Source: Oscillospiraceae bacterium
GTDB lineage: Bacteria > Bacillota > Clostridia > Oscillospirales > Oscillospiraceae
Direction: 5' to 3'
NCBI GenBank assembly: GCA_017416245.1
Contig: JAFQCX010000001.1
Span: 1-63,953 of the forward strand
Length of the DNA: 63,953 bases
This document shows positions 15,739 to 22,775 of this stretch, piece by piece; the stretch's first letter is position 1, and each line of letters begins with the position of its first letter. Under the pieces are notes generated by a model that was given only the letters and a program-made list of their open reading frames with translations, searched no databases and had not been told where the DNA came from. A program made the translations under genes and the position numbers.

Positions 15739-17472
15739 ATGAAAAAATCAATTCGAATTATATTACCGATTGTGCTGGCGCTTGCAATTATCATTTGCAC
15801 TGGCTGGTATCTGTTTATATATGACCGCGCTTTCACCCGTGACGTTCTGCTGCACACTGCCCGGTATTTTGAAAGCAGTGGAAATCATACTGTATCTGCC
15901 TGGTTTTATAACCATGCCTATATGCAGGCCGGTGACAGCGATGCGGTCGCAATCGAACTGGCTGAGCAGTACAAAGAAAGCGGCAACTACACAAAAGCAG
16001 AGTACACCCTCTCCCACGCCATTTCCGACGGCGGCGGAGTTGATGTATATGTTGCGCTTTCCAAAACCTACGTGGAGCAGGACAAGCTGCTGGACGCTGT
16101 AAATATGCTTGATAACGTTACAAATAAAGACGTTAAAATGCAGCTGGATATGATGCGCCCTGCCGTACCAACCAGCACGCCCGACCCTCTGAGCACCGGT
16201 GCCTACTACACCCAATATATTACCGTAACGATCTCGGCTGATAGCGGCAAGCTTTACGTCAGCCAGGATGGTGAATTCCCCTCTGTGAAAGAAGATGCCT
16301 ACTCTGAAGGCATTACATTAAAGGATGGCAAAAATATAATTTACGCTGTTGCAGTGCTTGATAACGGACTTGTCAGTCCTGCCGCAGTTTTTGGCTTTAC
16401 CGTAGGCGGCGTTGTTGAACAGGTACAGTTTGCAGACACTACTATGGAATCTGCTTTCCGTAAATTGCTGGAATTAGATGCAGAAACGCCCATTTATACC
16501 AATGATCTGTGGACGATCAAGGAGTTCTCTGTTCCTGAAAACGTCACATCCCTTGCGGATCTGCAGCACCTGGCATTTTTGGAAAAGCTGGATATTCACA
16601 GTGGTGCTGCCGACCAGCTTACCAATCTTTCCAAGCTTTCTAACCTGAAAGAATTGAGCATTACAGATACCGCTATCAGCGCGCAGGAGTTATCCGTTAT
16701 CGGTGCGTTGCCCAGCCTTACCAAATTGTCCATTCGGGGATGCGGCCTTTCCACCACTGCAGGTCTTGAGCAGGCAAAGAGCCTCACGCACCTGGATTTG
16801 AGCAACAATGCAGTGCGTGACATTGCACCCTTGAGCAGTCTTCAAAAGCTGCAGGAAGTGAATCTGTCACACAACGCTGTGAACGATTTGTCTGCCCTTT
16901 CCGCTTTGAGCGCGATCACATCCTTGGATGTATCCTACAACAACCTTGAAACGCTCTCCCCTGTCACCACACTATCCGGCCTCAAAAAGCTGATTGCCGG
17001 AAATAACGCTCTCAAAGATGTGAGTTCCTTCCAAAATTACACTGTCTTAGAGGAACTGGATCTTTCTAACAACACCGTAACCGATGTTGCGCCTCTGTCC
17101 GCCTGTGTTGCATTGCGAGAGTTAAATCTATCCGGCAATACCATAAAAGACATTACCTCTCTATCCAAGCTTACAAAGCTCGAAAACTTCAACTTCTCCA
17201 ACAACAAGGTTACAAAGCTGCCCCAATGGAGCACCGATTGCGCGCTCGTGAACATCGACGGCTCCTATAATCAACTGGATACGCTGGTACCTCTGCAGGG
17301 ACTAAAGAAGCTGAACAATGTCTTTATGGATTATAACAAGGGTATCACCTCTGTAAAGGCGCTGGCAAGCTGCCCTGTTCTGATTCAAGTAAATGTCTAC
17401 GGCACAGGCGTTCGTCAGGTCAGTGACCTTACTTCCCAAAGCATTGTGGTAAATTACGACCCAACTAAATAA
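15739..17472 (+). CDS. Secreted or membrane-anchored leucine-rich-repeat protein with TPR-like N-terminus
   Basis: A 577-aa surface protein. One N-terminal membrane helix (about residues 5-25) is followed by two TPR-like helical pairs (about 45-140) and a CHB_HEX_C_1-like strand module (PTSTPDPLSTGAYYTQYITV through the SGKLYVSQDGEFPSVKED block, about 140-220). From about 255 to 560 there are roughly a dozen internalin-type 22-residue leucine-rich repeats with SLxxLTxLxxLxLSxNxVxD spacing. GGAG lies 6 bases before the ATG. It is monocistronic with its own promoter and terminator. Such repeats bind proteins; the ligand is unknown. Confidence 0.85.
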   Translation: MKKSIRIILPIVLALAIIICTGWYLFIYDRAFTRDVLLHTARYFESSGNHTVSAWFYNHAYMQAGDSDAVAIELAEQYKESGNYTKAEYTLSHAISDGGGVDVYVALSKTYVEQDKLLDAVNMLDNVTNKDVKMQLDMMRPAVPTSTPDPLSTGAYYTQYITVTISADSGKLYVSQDGEFPSVKEDAYSEGITLKDGKNIIYAVAVLDNGLVSPAAVFGFTVGGVVEQVQFADTTMESAFRKLLELDAETPIYTNDLWTIKEFSVPENVTSLADLQHLAFLEKLDIHSGAADQLTNLSKLSNLKELSITDTAISAQELSVIGALPSLTKLSIRGCGLSTTAGLEQAKSLTHLDLSNNAVRDIAPLSSLQKLQEVNLSHNAVNDLSALSALSAITSLDVSYNNLETLSPVTTLSGLKKLIAGNNALKDVSSFQNYTVLEELDLSNNTVTDVAPLSACVALRELNLSGNTIKDITSLSKLTKLENFNFSNNKVTKLPQWSTDCALVNIDGSYNQLDTLVPLQGLKKLNNVFMDYNKGITSVKALASCPVLIQVNVYGTGVRQVSDLTSQSIVVNYDPTK

Positions 17473-17476
17473 GCCA

Positions 17477-17506
17477 AAGCGGGATGACCATTGGTCATCC
17501 CGCTTT
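17477..17506. terminator. Bidirectional terminator between LRR gene and trmD
   Basis: A 13-bp stem AAGCGGGATGACC with its complement and T-rich flanks separates the convergent genes. Confidence 0.85.
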
Positions 17507-17507
17507 A

Positions 17508-18251
17508 TTATTCGGAATCTTCCTGTTCAATTTCAGCAAGTAGTTTTTTATCCTGTTTGCCGGACAGATCCAGCTTTTCATACATATCGGGTCTGCGTTC
17601 GCGGGTACGGCGAATGGACTGTTTTCTCCGCCACTGGGCGACCTTTTCGTGATTGCCGGATAAAAGAATTTCCGGCACTTCCCTGCCGTGCCACACCGCG
17701 GGGCGGCTGTACTGGGGATATTCCAGCATACCGTTAAAGTGGCTTTCGTCCTCAAAGCATTCAGGATCTGCCAGCACGCCGGGTACCATACGGCAGATAG
17801 CGTCTGTCATTGCCATTGCGGCAATTTCTCCGCCGGTGAGCACGAAGTCACCTAATGAAAGTTCCTCGTCCACACACTCATCAATGAACCGCTGGTCGAT
17901 CCCCTCGTAATGGCCGCAGACAAATACGATGTTCTCCAGCTTGCTCAAGCGAATAGCGTCTGCCTGCTTGAAGGTCTTTCCACAAGGCGACAGATAGATG
18001 GTATGCACAGGACCGCCAGCCTTATCGCAGACTGCCTCCCAGCAGCGGTACAGGGGGTCTGCCTGCATCACCGCGCCACGGCCGCCGCCGTAGGGGTAAT
18101 CATCCACCTGCATTTGCTTATTGCTGGTGTAATCCCGAATTTGGTGGGTTTCAATGGCAATGAAGCCACGCTCCTGCGCCCGCCCCAAAATACTTTCGGA
18201 CAACACATCTCCCACAGTTTCGGGGAACAGAGTCAGAATATCAATTCTCAT
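17508..18251 (-). CDS. trmD: tRNA (guanine37-N1)-methyltransferase TrmD
   Basis: TrmD methylates G37 of tRNAs with SAM, preventing +1 frameshifting. The 247-aa SPOUT protein shows MRIDILTLFPE at the start, the YGGGRGAVMQADPL block, the knot segment IVFVCGHYEGIDQRFI (about 106-121) and LSLGDFVLTGGE. I chose the ATG at MRIDIL, which overlaps the rimM stop by 11 bases; the upstream Met lies inside rimM. It is the last gene of the cluster, and rplS, which often follows, is absent here because a terminator comes next. Confidence 0.96.
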   Translation of the reverse strand: MRIDILTLFPETVGDVLSESILGRAQERGFIAIETHQIRDYTSNKQMQVDDYPYGGGRGAVMQADPLYRCWEAVCDKAGGPVHTIYLSPCGKTFKQADAIRLSKLENIVFVCGHYEGIDQRFIDECVDEELSLGDFVLTGGEIAAMAMTDAICRMVPGVLADPECFEDESHFNGMLEYPQYSRPAVWHGREVPEILLSGNHEKVAQWRRKQSIRRTRERRPDMYEKLDLSGKQDKKLLAEIEQEDSE

Positions 18252-18729
18252 TGCTTGCCATCCCCTCAATGAGCTTCACAACCATCTCATTTTTGTCAAT
18301 ATCCGTGGACAGAATAAACTCCTTCACCGCAGGAATCATATATGCGCCCTTGTCGATCACGTAAACAGAATTGCCGGGGTAATCCAGCACCTCGGTAATG
18401 ACACCAATCTTTTTACCCTCACTGAAAACCTCTACGCCAATCAGTTCATCGCCGAAAATCACATCATTGCTGATGTCTTCGCGGTACAAACGAACAATTT
18501 TCCCGCGCATAGCCTGCGCAGACTCCATAGAATCCACACCCTGCAATTTCAGCAAATTGCAGGTTTTTTGCACACGGCAGGACTCAACTTTATATTCCAC
18601 TGCATCAATGCAGCAACGTTCAAATTCACATAGCATTTCAGGGGAATCCAGCCAGGTCAAAACCTTCACCTCGCCACGCACACCGTGGGTGGTGACGATT
18701 TCCCCTGCGTCTATAAAGTTTTTTCTCAT
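18241..18729 (-). CDS. rimM: Ribosome maturation factor RimM
   Basis: A 162-aa 30S assembly factor that binds S19. The N-terminal barrel has AGEIVTTHGVRGEVKV (about 8-23), and the PRC-like C-terminal domain carries DELIGVEVFSEGKKIG and VYVIDKGAYMIPAV. GGAGG lies before the ATG at MRKNFIDAGE, which I prefer to the upstream Met. It overlaps trmD, the usual order. Confidence 0.95.
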   Translation of the reverse strand: MRKNFIDAGEIVTTHGVRGEVKVLTWLDSPEMLCEFERCCIDAVEYKVESCRVQKTCNLLKLQGVDSMESAQAMRGKIVRLYREDISNDVIFGDELIGVEVFSEGKKIGVITEVLDYPGNSVYVIDKGAYMIPAVKEFILSTDIDKNEMVVKLIEGMASNEN

Positions 18730-18782
18730 AGCATCCTCCAAATAACGAAATATGCGTGGCGCCAAGCGTCACGCATAAGCCG

Positions 18783-19013
18783 TTAATCCACGATTTCCAC
18801 CGTGACTTTTTCGCCGGTGCGCTGGGCAACGGTTTTCACAATGGTTCGGATCTCTTTAGCAATCCGTCCCTGGCGGCCAATGACCTTACCCATGTCGCCG
18901 GGGGCAACACGGAGCTCCAGCACCTTACCTTCTTCGTCAGAAACTTCGGTCACTGTAACTGCCTCAGGTTCATCCACCAGATTCTTTGCCATATACAGCA
19001 AAAGCTCTTTCAT
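18783..19013 (-). CDS. khpA: KH-domain RNA-binding protein KhpA
   Basis: A 76-aa single KH-domain protein. The GxxG loop is visible as VIGRQGRIAKEIRTI (about residues 45-58). KhpA (YlqC) pairs with KhpB and affects cell elongation and RNA stability in Gram-positives. It sits between rpsP and rimM, the conserved position. The ATG is preceded by AAGGAGTTGTTCCA. Confidence 0.94.
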   Translation of the reverse strand: MKELLLYMAKNLVDEPEAVTVTEVSDEEGKVLELRVAPGDMGKVIGRQGRIAKEIRTIVKTVAQRTGEKVTVEIVD

Positions 19014-19035
19014 TGGAACAACTCCTTACGGGTAA

Positions 19036-19275
19036 TTACAGCACGCCGGCGTTCTTCAACAGGCCACGTACAGTGTCGGTGGGCTGAGCGCCGTTCTTAA
19101 TCCAAGCCTGAACCTTCTCTGCGTCTACGTTGATAGTAGCAGGGTTAGTCAGAGGATTGTAGGTACCGATTTCCTCGATGCAACGACCGTCACGGGGAGA
19201 GCGAGCATCAGCAACAACGATACGGTAGAAAGGAGCCTTCTTTGCGCCCATTCTTCTCAGTCTGATTTTAACCAT
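19036..19275 (-). CDS. rpsP: 30S ribosomal protein S16
   Basis: The 79-aa protein opens with [20 protein letters not shown], the S16 signature, and continues with [20 protein letters not shown]. It is of typical length and binds 16S rRNA during 30S assembly. GGAGG precedes the ATG. It lies between ffh and khpA. Confidence 0.97.
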   Translation of the reverse strand: MVKIRLRRMGAKKAPFYRIVVADARSPRDGRCIEEIGTYNPLTNPATINVDAEKVQAWIKNGAQPTDTVRGLLKNAGVL

Positions 19276-19345
19276 GGGATTTCACCTCCAAATTTTTTCT
19301 GAATAATCTATATCGCAAAGCTATTTGCTTAGAGCGAACAATTTA

Positions 19346-20695
19346 TCAGAAGCCGGGGAATCCGCCGAAACCGCCGAATTTACCCATATGCTTCATCTTT
19401 TTGCCCATTCCCGGGCCGGACAGCTGCTTCATCATCGCTTTCATCTGATCGAAGGATTTCAGCAGTCTGTTTACATCCTCTACCTTCACGCCTGCGCCGT
19501 TTGCAATACGCTTTTTGCGGCTTGCGGCGATGATGTTGGGGTTTTCCCGTTCCTTGGGAGTCATAGAGAGGATGATCGCCTCTGTGCGGCCCATAGCCTT
19601 CTCGTCCATTTGGACGTTTTTAAGACCTGCGCCACCGGGAAGCTGCGCAAGAATATCCTGCATAGAACCCATAGACTTTAACTGCACCATCTGGTCGTAG
19701 AAGTCCTGGAGCGTAAACTTGTTGGATTTCAGCCTTTCCTCCATCTCAGCAGCCTTCTTGGCATCAAATGCCTGCTCGGCCTTTTCGATCAGGGAAAGCA
19801 CATCGCCCATACCCAGAATACGGGAAGCCATACGGTCCGGGTGGAAGGTTTCAATATCCTCCAGCTTTTCGCCCATACCTGCGAATTTGATAGGCTTACC
19901 GGTGGTAGCGCGGACAGACAATGCTGCGCCGCCTCTGGCATCACCGTCCAGCTTGGAAAGCATTACAGAATCAATGTCCAGCCACTCATTAAAGCTCTGG
20001 GCGGCATTTACCGCATCCTGGCCGGTCATAGCGTCCACAACCAGCATAATTTCATCGGGCTTTACGGCAGACTTGATATTCTTCAGTTCTTCCATCAACG
20101 TTTCATCAACGTGAAGACGTCCGGCGGTGTCAAGAAATACCATATCGTGACCGTGCTGACGCGCGTAGAGAACTGCGTCTTTGGCAATCTGCACAGGGTC
20201 TGTCTGACCCTTTTCAAACACAGGAATTCCCAGCTTTTCACCGCAGACCTTTAACTGCTGGATGGCAGCGGGGCGGTAAATATCACAGGCCACCAGCAAG
20301 GGGTTTTTGCCCTGCTTTTTCATAAGACCGGCAAGCTTGCTTCCGTTGGTGGTCTTACCTGCGCCCTGCAGACCCACCAGCATCACAACTGTGGGGCCAT
20401 TGGGATTGGTGGTAATATGCTTGGCCTCGCTACCCATAAGGGCGGTCAGCTCTTCATTGACGATTTTTACGATCATCTGCGCGGGACTCAGCGCTTCAAG
20501 CACGTCTGCGCCAACGCAGCGCTCCGACACAGATTTCACAAAATCCTTAACTACCTTGTAGCTGACGTCCGCTTCCAGCAACGCCATACGTATCTCACGC
20601 ATAGCCTCCTTAACGTCGGACTCCTTCAGACGGCCTTTGCCTCTGAGCTTTTTGAAGGTAGCAGAAATTTTTTCGGTTAATCCTTCAAATGCCAT
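19346..20695 (-). CDS. ffh: Signal recognition particle GTPase Ffh
   Basis: A 449-aa SRP54 homologue that binds signal sequences and the SRP RNA and docks with FtsY. Domain order is N (1-90), G with P-loop GLQGAGKTTNGSKLA (about 108-122), DTAGRLHVDE (about 191) and TKLDGDARGG-like SKLDGDARGGAALS (about 248), then a Met-rich M domain ending in GMGKKMKHMGKFGGFGGFPG. It begins three bases after ylxM. The partner RNA gene is in the same window at 4.6-4.9 kb. Confidence 0.97.
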   Translation of the reverse strand: MAFEGLTEKISATFKKLRGKGRLKESDVKEAMREIRMALLEADVSYKVVKDFVKSVSERCVGADVLEALSPAQMIVKIVNEELTALMGSEAKHITTNPNGPTVVMLVGLQGAGKTTNGSKLAGLMKKQGKNPLLVACDIYRPAAIQQLKVCGEKLGIPVFEKGQTDPVQIAKDAVLYARQHGHDMVFLDTAGRLHVDETLMEELKNIKSAVKPDEIMLVVDAMTGQDAVNAAQSFNEWLDIDSVMLSKLDGDARGGAALSVRATTGKPIKFAGMGEKLEDIETFHPDRMASRILGMGDVLSLIEKAEQAFDAKKAAEMEERLKSNKFTLQDFYDQMVQLKSMGSMQDILAQLPGGAGLKNVQMDEKAMGRTEAIILSMTPKERENPNIIAASRKKRIANGAGVKVEDVNRLLKSFDQMKAMMKQLSGPGMGKKMKHMGKFGGFGGFPGF

Positions 20696-20698
20696 TTT

Positions 20699-21043
20699 CT
20701 ACTCCTCAATGGAATTTGCCGCGGCCGCAATTTGATCGGCAGCTTCCCGCACCAACGGGTCTGTATGGTCCAGCAGCTTTGCAACGCAGGATAAGATCTC
20801 CTGCATAGCGCTGCGACTTTGCAAATAACGGCGAACACATCCTGTCTTTGCCTCCATCTTCTGAAGATGGGCTTCGGCGCGGATGATATTATCGTGAACG
20901 CCCTGACGGCTGACACCCAATTCCTCAGCTATCTCCGCCAGAGAAAGGTCTTGATTATACCGAAGGTCTAAGCACATCTTTTGGCGCTCTGTGAGCATAT
21001 CGCCGTAGTAATCAAACAGCAGCAGCATCTCAACTGCGTCCAT
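20699..21043 (-). CDS. ylxM: Helix-turn-helix SRP-associated protein YlxM
   Basis: A 114-aa acidic helical protein with a sigma-70 region 4-like helix-turn-helix (LSLAEIAEELGVSRQGVHDN, about 34-53). Members associate with the Ffh/SRP complex in Gram-positives. AGGAGG lies 7 bases before the ATG giving MDAVEMLL, and the first in-frame Met upstream is less likely. It is the first gene of the SRP-rpsP-trmD cluster. Confidence 0.93.
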   Translation of the reverse strand: MDAVEMLLLFDYYGDMLTERQKMCLDLRYNQDLSLAEIAEELGVSRQGVHDNIIRAEAHLQKMEAKTGCVRRYLQSRSAMQEILSCVAKLLDHTDPLVREAADQIAAAANSIEE

Positions 21044-21110
21044 AGATGCACCTCCTGTCAATCAGTTTACCTTTACACCTGCCATATCATACACCAAATT
21101 TATGGGCTTG

Positions 21111-21764
21111 TCAAGTATTTTTTCTTGTCAGCACATCATACCAGCGGGAAAGCTCAGAAACCCTGATAAATCCCAGCTTTTCGTACAGCTTTAAAGCAGG
21201 CGCATTATTAGATGCTACCTCTAATACTATTCTTTCTGAGAACAGGCTGCTGCACAGAGCCAGCATAACAGCCTCCCCTACCCCTGGCTTTGCGGCGATC
21301 ACAGATTCAACCGTATCGCCGAATGCACTTCCTATGCCCAACAGTTCCCCATCCTTGTGGATAAAGTATCCGCCGCCGCGGGTAAGGAGCTTTTCCATAT
21401 CCGCATTGGTCATTGTGGAGGAATTGGAAACAGCTTTCATTTTCTCATTATATAGATTCTGCCATTGATCCTTTGTCTTTTCGGTTACAGGAAACAGCGC
21501 GCAATCCGTTTCCTGAATTCCCTCACGAGAGCGACTCATTTTCAGTACAGACGTATACAAAGGATACTTTTCCAACATTTCGTGACCCGTGGCATAGATA
21601 TGCCGCGCGCCTGCCATTTGGGCAAACTCTACACATTCCGTCAGCAGCTCCGTAGGTGCAAGCGAGTCTTGTATGGTAATATAGGCAATCCCTTTATAGG
21701 GCACTTCCTTAAGCACAATGCTTGCCACACCGTTTTCCGTTGTAAACACAGGAAAATCACGCAT
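21111..21764 (-). CDS. GNAT family acetyltransferase, two-part
   Basis: A 217-aa protein. The C-terminal half is a GNAT fold: an acetyl-CoA-binding segment KPGVGEAVMLALCSSLFS (about 165-182) replaces the usual Q/RxxGxG/A loop, followed by LEVASNNAPALKLYEKLGF, a typical GNAT C-terminus. The N-terminal half may be a decayed second GNAT copy. GAGGTG lies before the ATG at MRDFPV. The substrate cannot be read from sequence. It is monocistronic and points left, 50 bases from ylxM. Confidence 0.8.
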   Translation of the reverse strand: MRDFPVFTTENGVASIVLKEVPYKGIAYITIQDSLAPTELLTECVEFAQMAGARHIYATGHEMLEKYPLYTSVLKMSRSREGIQETDCALFPVTEKTKDQWQNLYNEKMKAVSNSSTMTNADMEKLLTRGGGYFIHKDGELLGIGSAFGDTVESVIAAKPGVGEAVMLALCSSLFSERIVLEVASNNAPALKLYEKLGFIRVSELSRWYDVLTRKNT

Positions 21765-21897
21765 ACTATCACCTCTTACTTTATCATAACATATCAGCAT
21801 ATTGCCGTCCAGCAGTATTTACACCGACTTCATTCGCTTTTTTTCGCAGAAAAAACGTGTATAATTAGGTAAAAACACATCATTTGGAGGCTTTACT

Positions 21898-22131
21898 ATG
21901 AAAAGAATTATCGGCAGAAAGGAATATGACACCGAAACTGCTACCATTATTAAAAAATACACCTTCGGTCAGTTTGGGGATCCTGACGGATACGAGGAGA
22001 TTCTATATCAAACGCCCGACGGATTCTATTTTATCTATGTCAACGGCGGCAGTATGTCAGACCATCCCCAGGAAGGAATTTACCGTTTATCCAAAGCAAA
22101 ATTAGAGGAATGGCTGAAAAATCACAAGTAA
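21898..22131 (+). CDS. Conserved small hypothetical protein, 77 aa
   Basis: A small soluble protein starting MKRIIGRKEYDTETATIIKK, with a TxDGFYFIYVNGGSxSxxP-like middle and an amphipathic C-terminal helix. GGAGG lies 7 bases before the ATG, and a terminator follows directly. TATAAT lies at about 21860-21865, but its -35 box is poor. I recognise it as a type common in gut Clostridia but cannot assign a function. Confidence 0.75.
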   Translation: MKRIIGRKEYDTETATIIKKYTFGQFGDPDGYEEILYQTPDGFYFIYVNGGSMSDHPQEGIYRLSKAKLEEWLKNHK

Positions 22132-22141
22132 TACATCAAAT

Positions 22142-22171
22142 GCCCACACTTTACAGTGTGGGTTTTTTATG
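22142..22171 (+). terminator. Terminator after the 77-aa gene
   Basis: CCCACAC and GTGTGGG form a 7-bp stem followed by six T. Confidence 0.85.
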
Positions 22172-22247
22172 TCTATATGTTGAAACGCCCGTATATCTAC
22201 CTACAGAACACCAGACACTAGTTACACGAAAAATGGGAGGTATTGTT

Positions 22248-22535
22248 ATGGACTCGATTTGGGTGCAGGATATGCCGCGTGTGCAGTTTGATACGGCAAA
22301 AGAAAACATAAACACCGATGTGTTGATCATTGGCGGTGGAATTGCAGGCATTTTATGCAAATACAAGCTAAAAAACGCCGGGATCGATTGCACGCTGGTT
22401 GAAGCCACAGAAATCTGCAGTGGAATTACCAAAAACACCACAGCAAAGATCACCCTGGGTCACGGCTCCCGCTTCACCGAGCACGGTGAACTGATCGACA
22501 ACCCCGCGACGGATGACCGGCGCTGGTACAAATAA
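22248..22535 (+). pseudogene. Internally deleted FAD/Rieske oxidoreductase remnant
   Basis: A 95-residue frame with a good GGGAGG site. It starts MDSIWVQDMPRVQF and has the FAD dinucleotide motif DVLIIGGGIAGILCKYKLKN (about residues 26-45), then ICSGITKNTTAKIT. The text then jumps to GHGSRFTEHGELIDNPAT, which resembles the C-terminal Rieske cluster of large FAD-dependent oxidoreductases in Clostridia (normally CPCHGSRF). The full family is about 480 aa, so some 380 residues appear lost in frame. It may be inactive or a new mini-protein. It sits just outside the cobalamin island. Confidence 0.75.
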
Positions 22536-22552
22536 GGCTCTTTTCAAAGCAC

Positions 22553-22580
22553 AAAACACCACCTTGTTGGGTGGTGTTTT
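22553..22580 (+). terminator. Terminator matching the one beside tRNA-Ser(GCT)
   Basis: The stem is AAAACACCACC/GGTGGTGTTTT with T-rich sequence after it. A nearly identical hairpin lies at 32942-32969 beside tRNA-Ser(GCT), and both are followed by the tRNA 3' end, so the hairpin is part of a longer duplicated segment. Confidence 0.85.
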
Positions 22581-22584
22581 GTTT

Positions 22585-22771
22585 TGGCATAGTGAGAGGG
22601 ATTTGATTTTGGCTGGATAATTACTTTCTTTAACCAAAGTTAACCGTTTGCTAGTAAATAGCAGCCAATTCCAAACATTTACTTGCCACTTTTAACCGCC
22701 GTTAACCACCGTTTACTATCCCCGTAAGGGAAAAAATAAGGGAAAAACGCAGCATAGCAGGTACACAAAAT
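22585..22771 (+). repeat. Left island boundary repeat with tRNA-Ser 3'-end copy
   Basis: It opens with a 22-base copy of the tRNA-Ser(GCT) 3' end (20 of 22 bases match). It contains the blocks ACTTTCTTTAACCAAAGTTA, repeated TTAACC/GTTAACC motifs, TAAGGGAAAAAATAAGGGAA and GCATAGCAGGTACACAAAAT. The same blocks recur in reverse order and orientation at 32568-32758. I infer an attachment/arm-site region of a tyrosine-recombinase element; no integrase gene is present. Confidence 0.75.
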
Positions 22772-22775
22772 ATAA

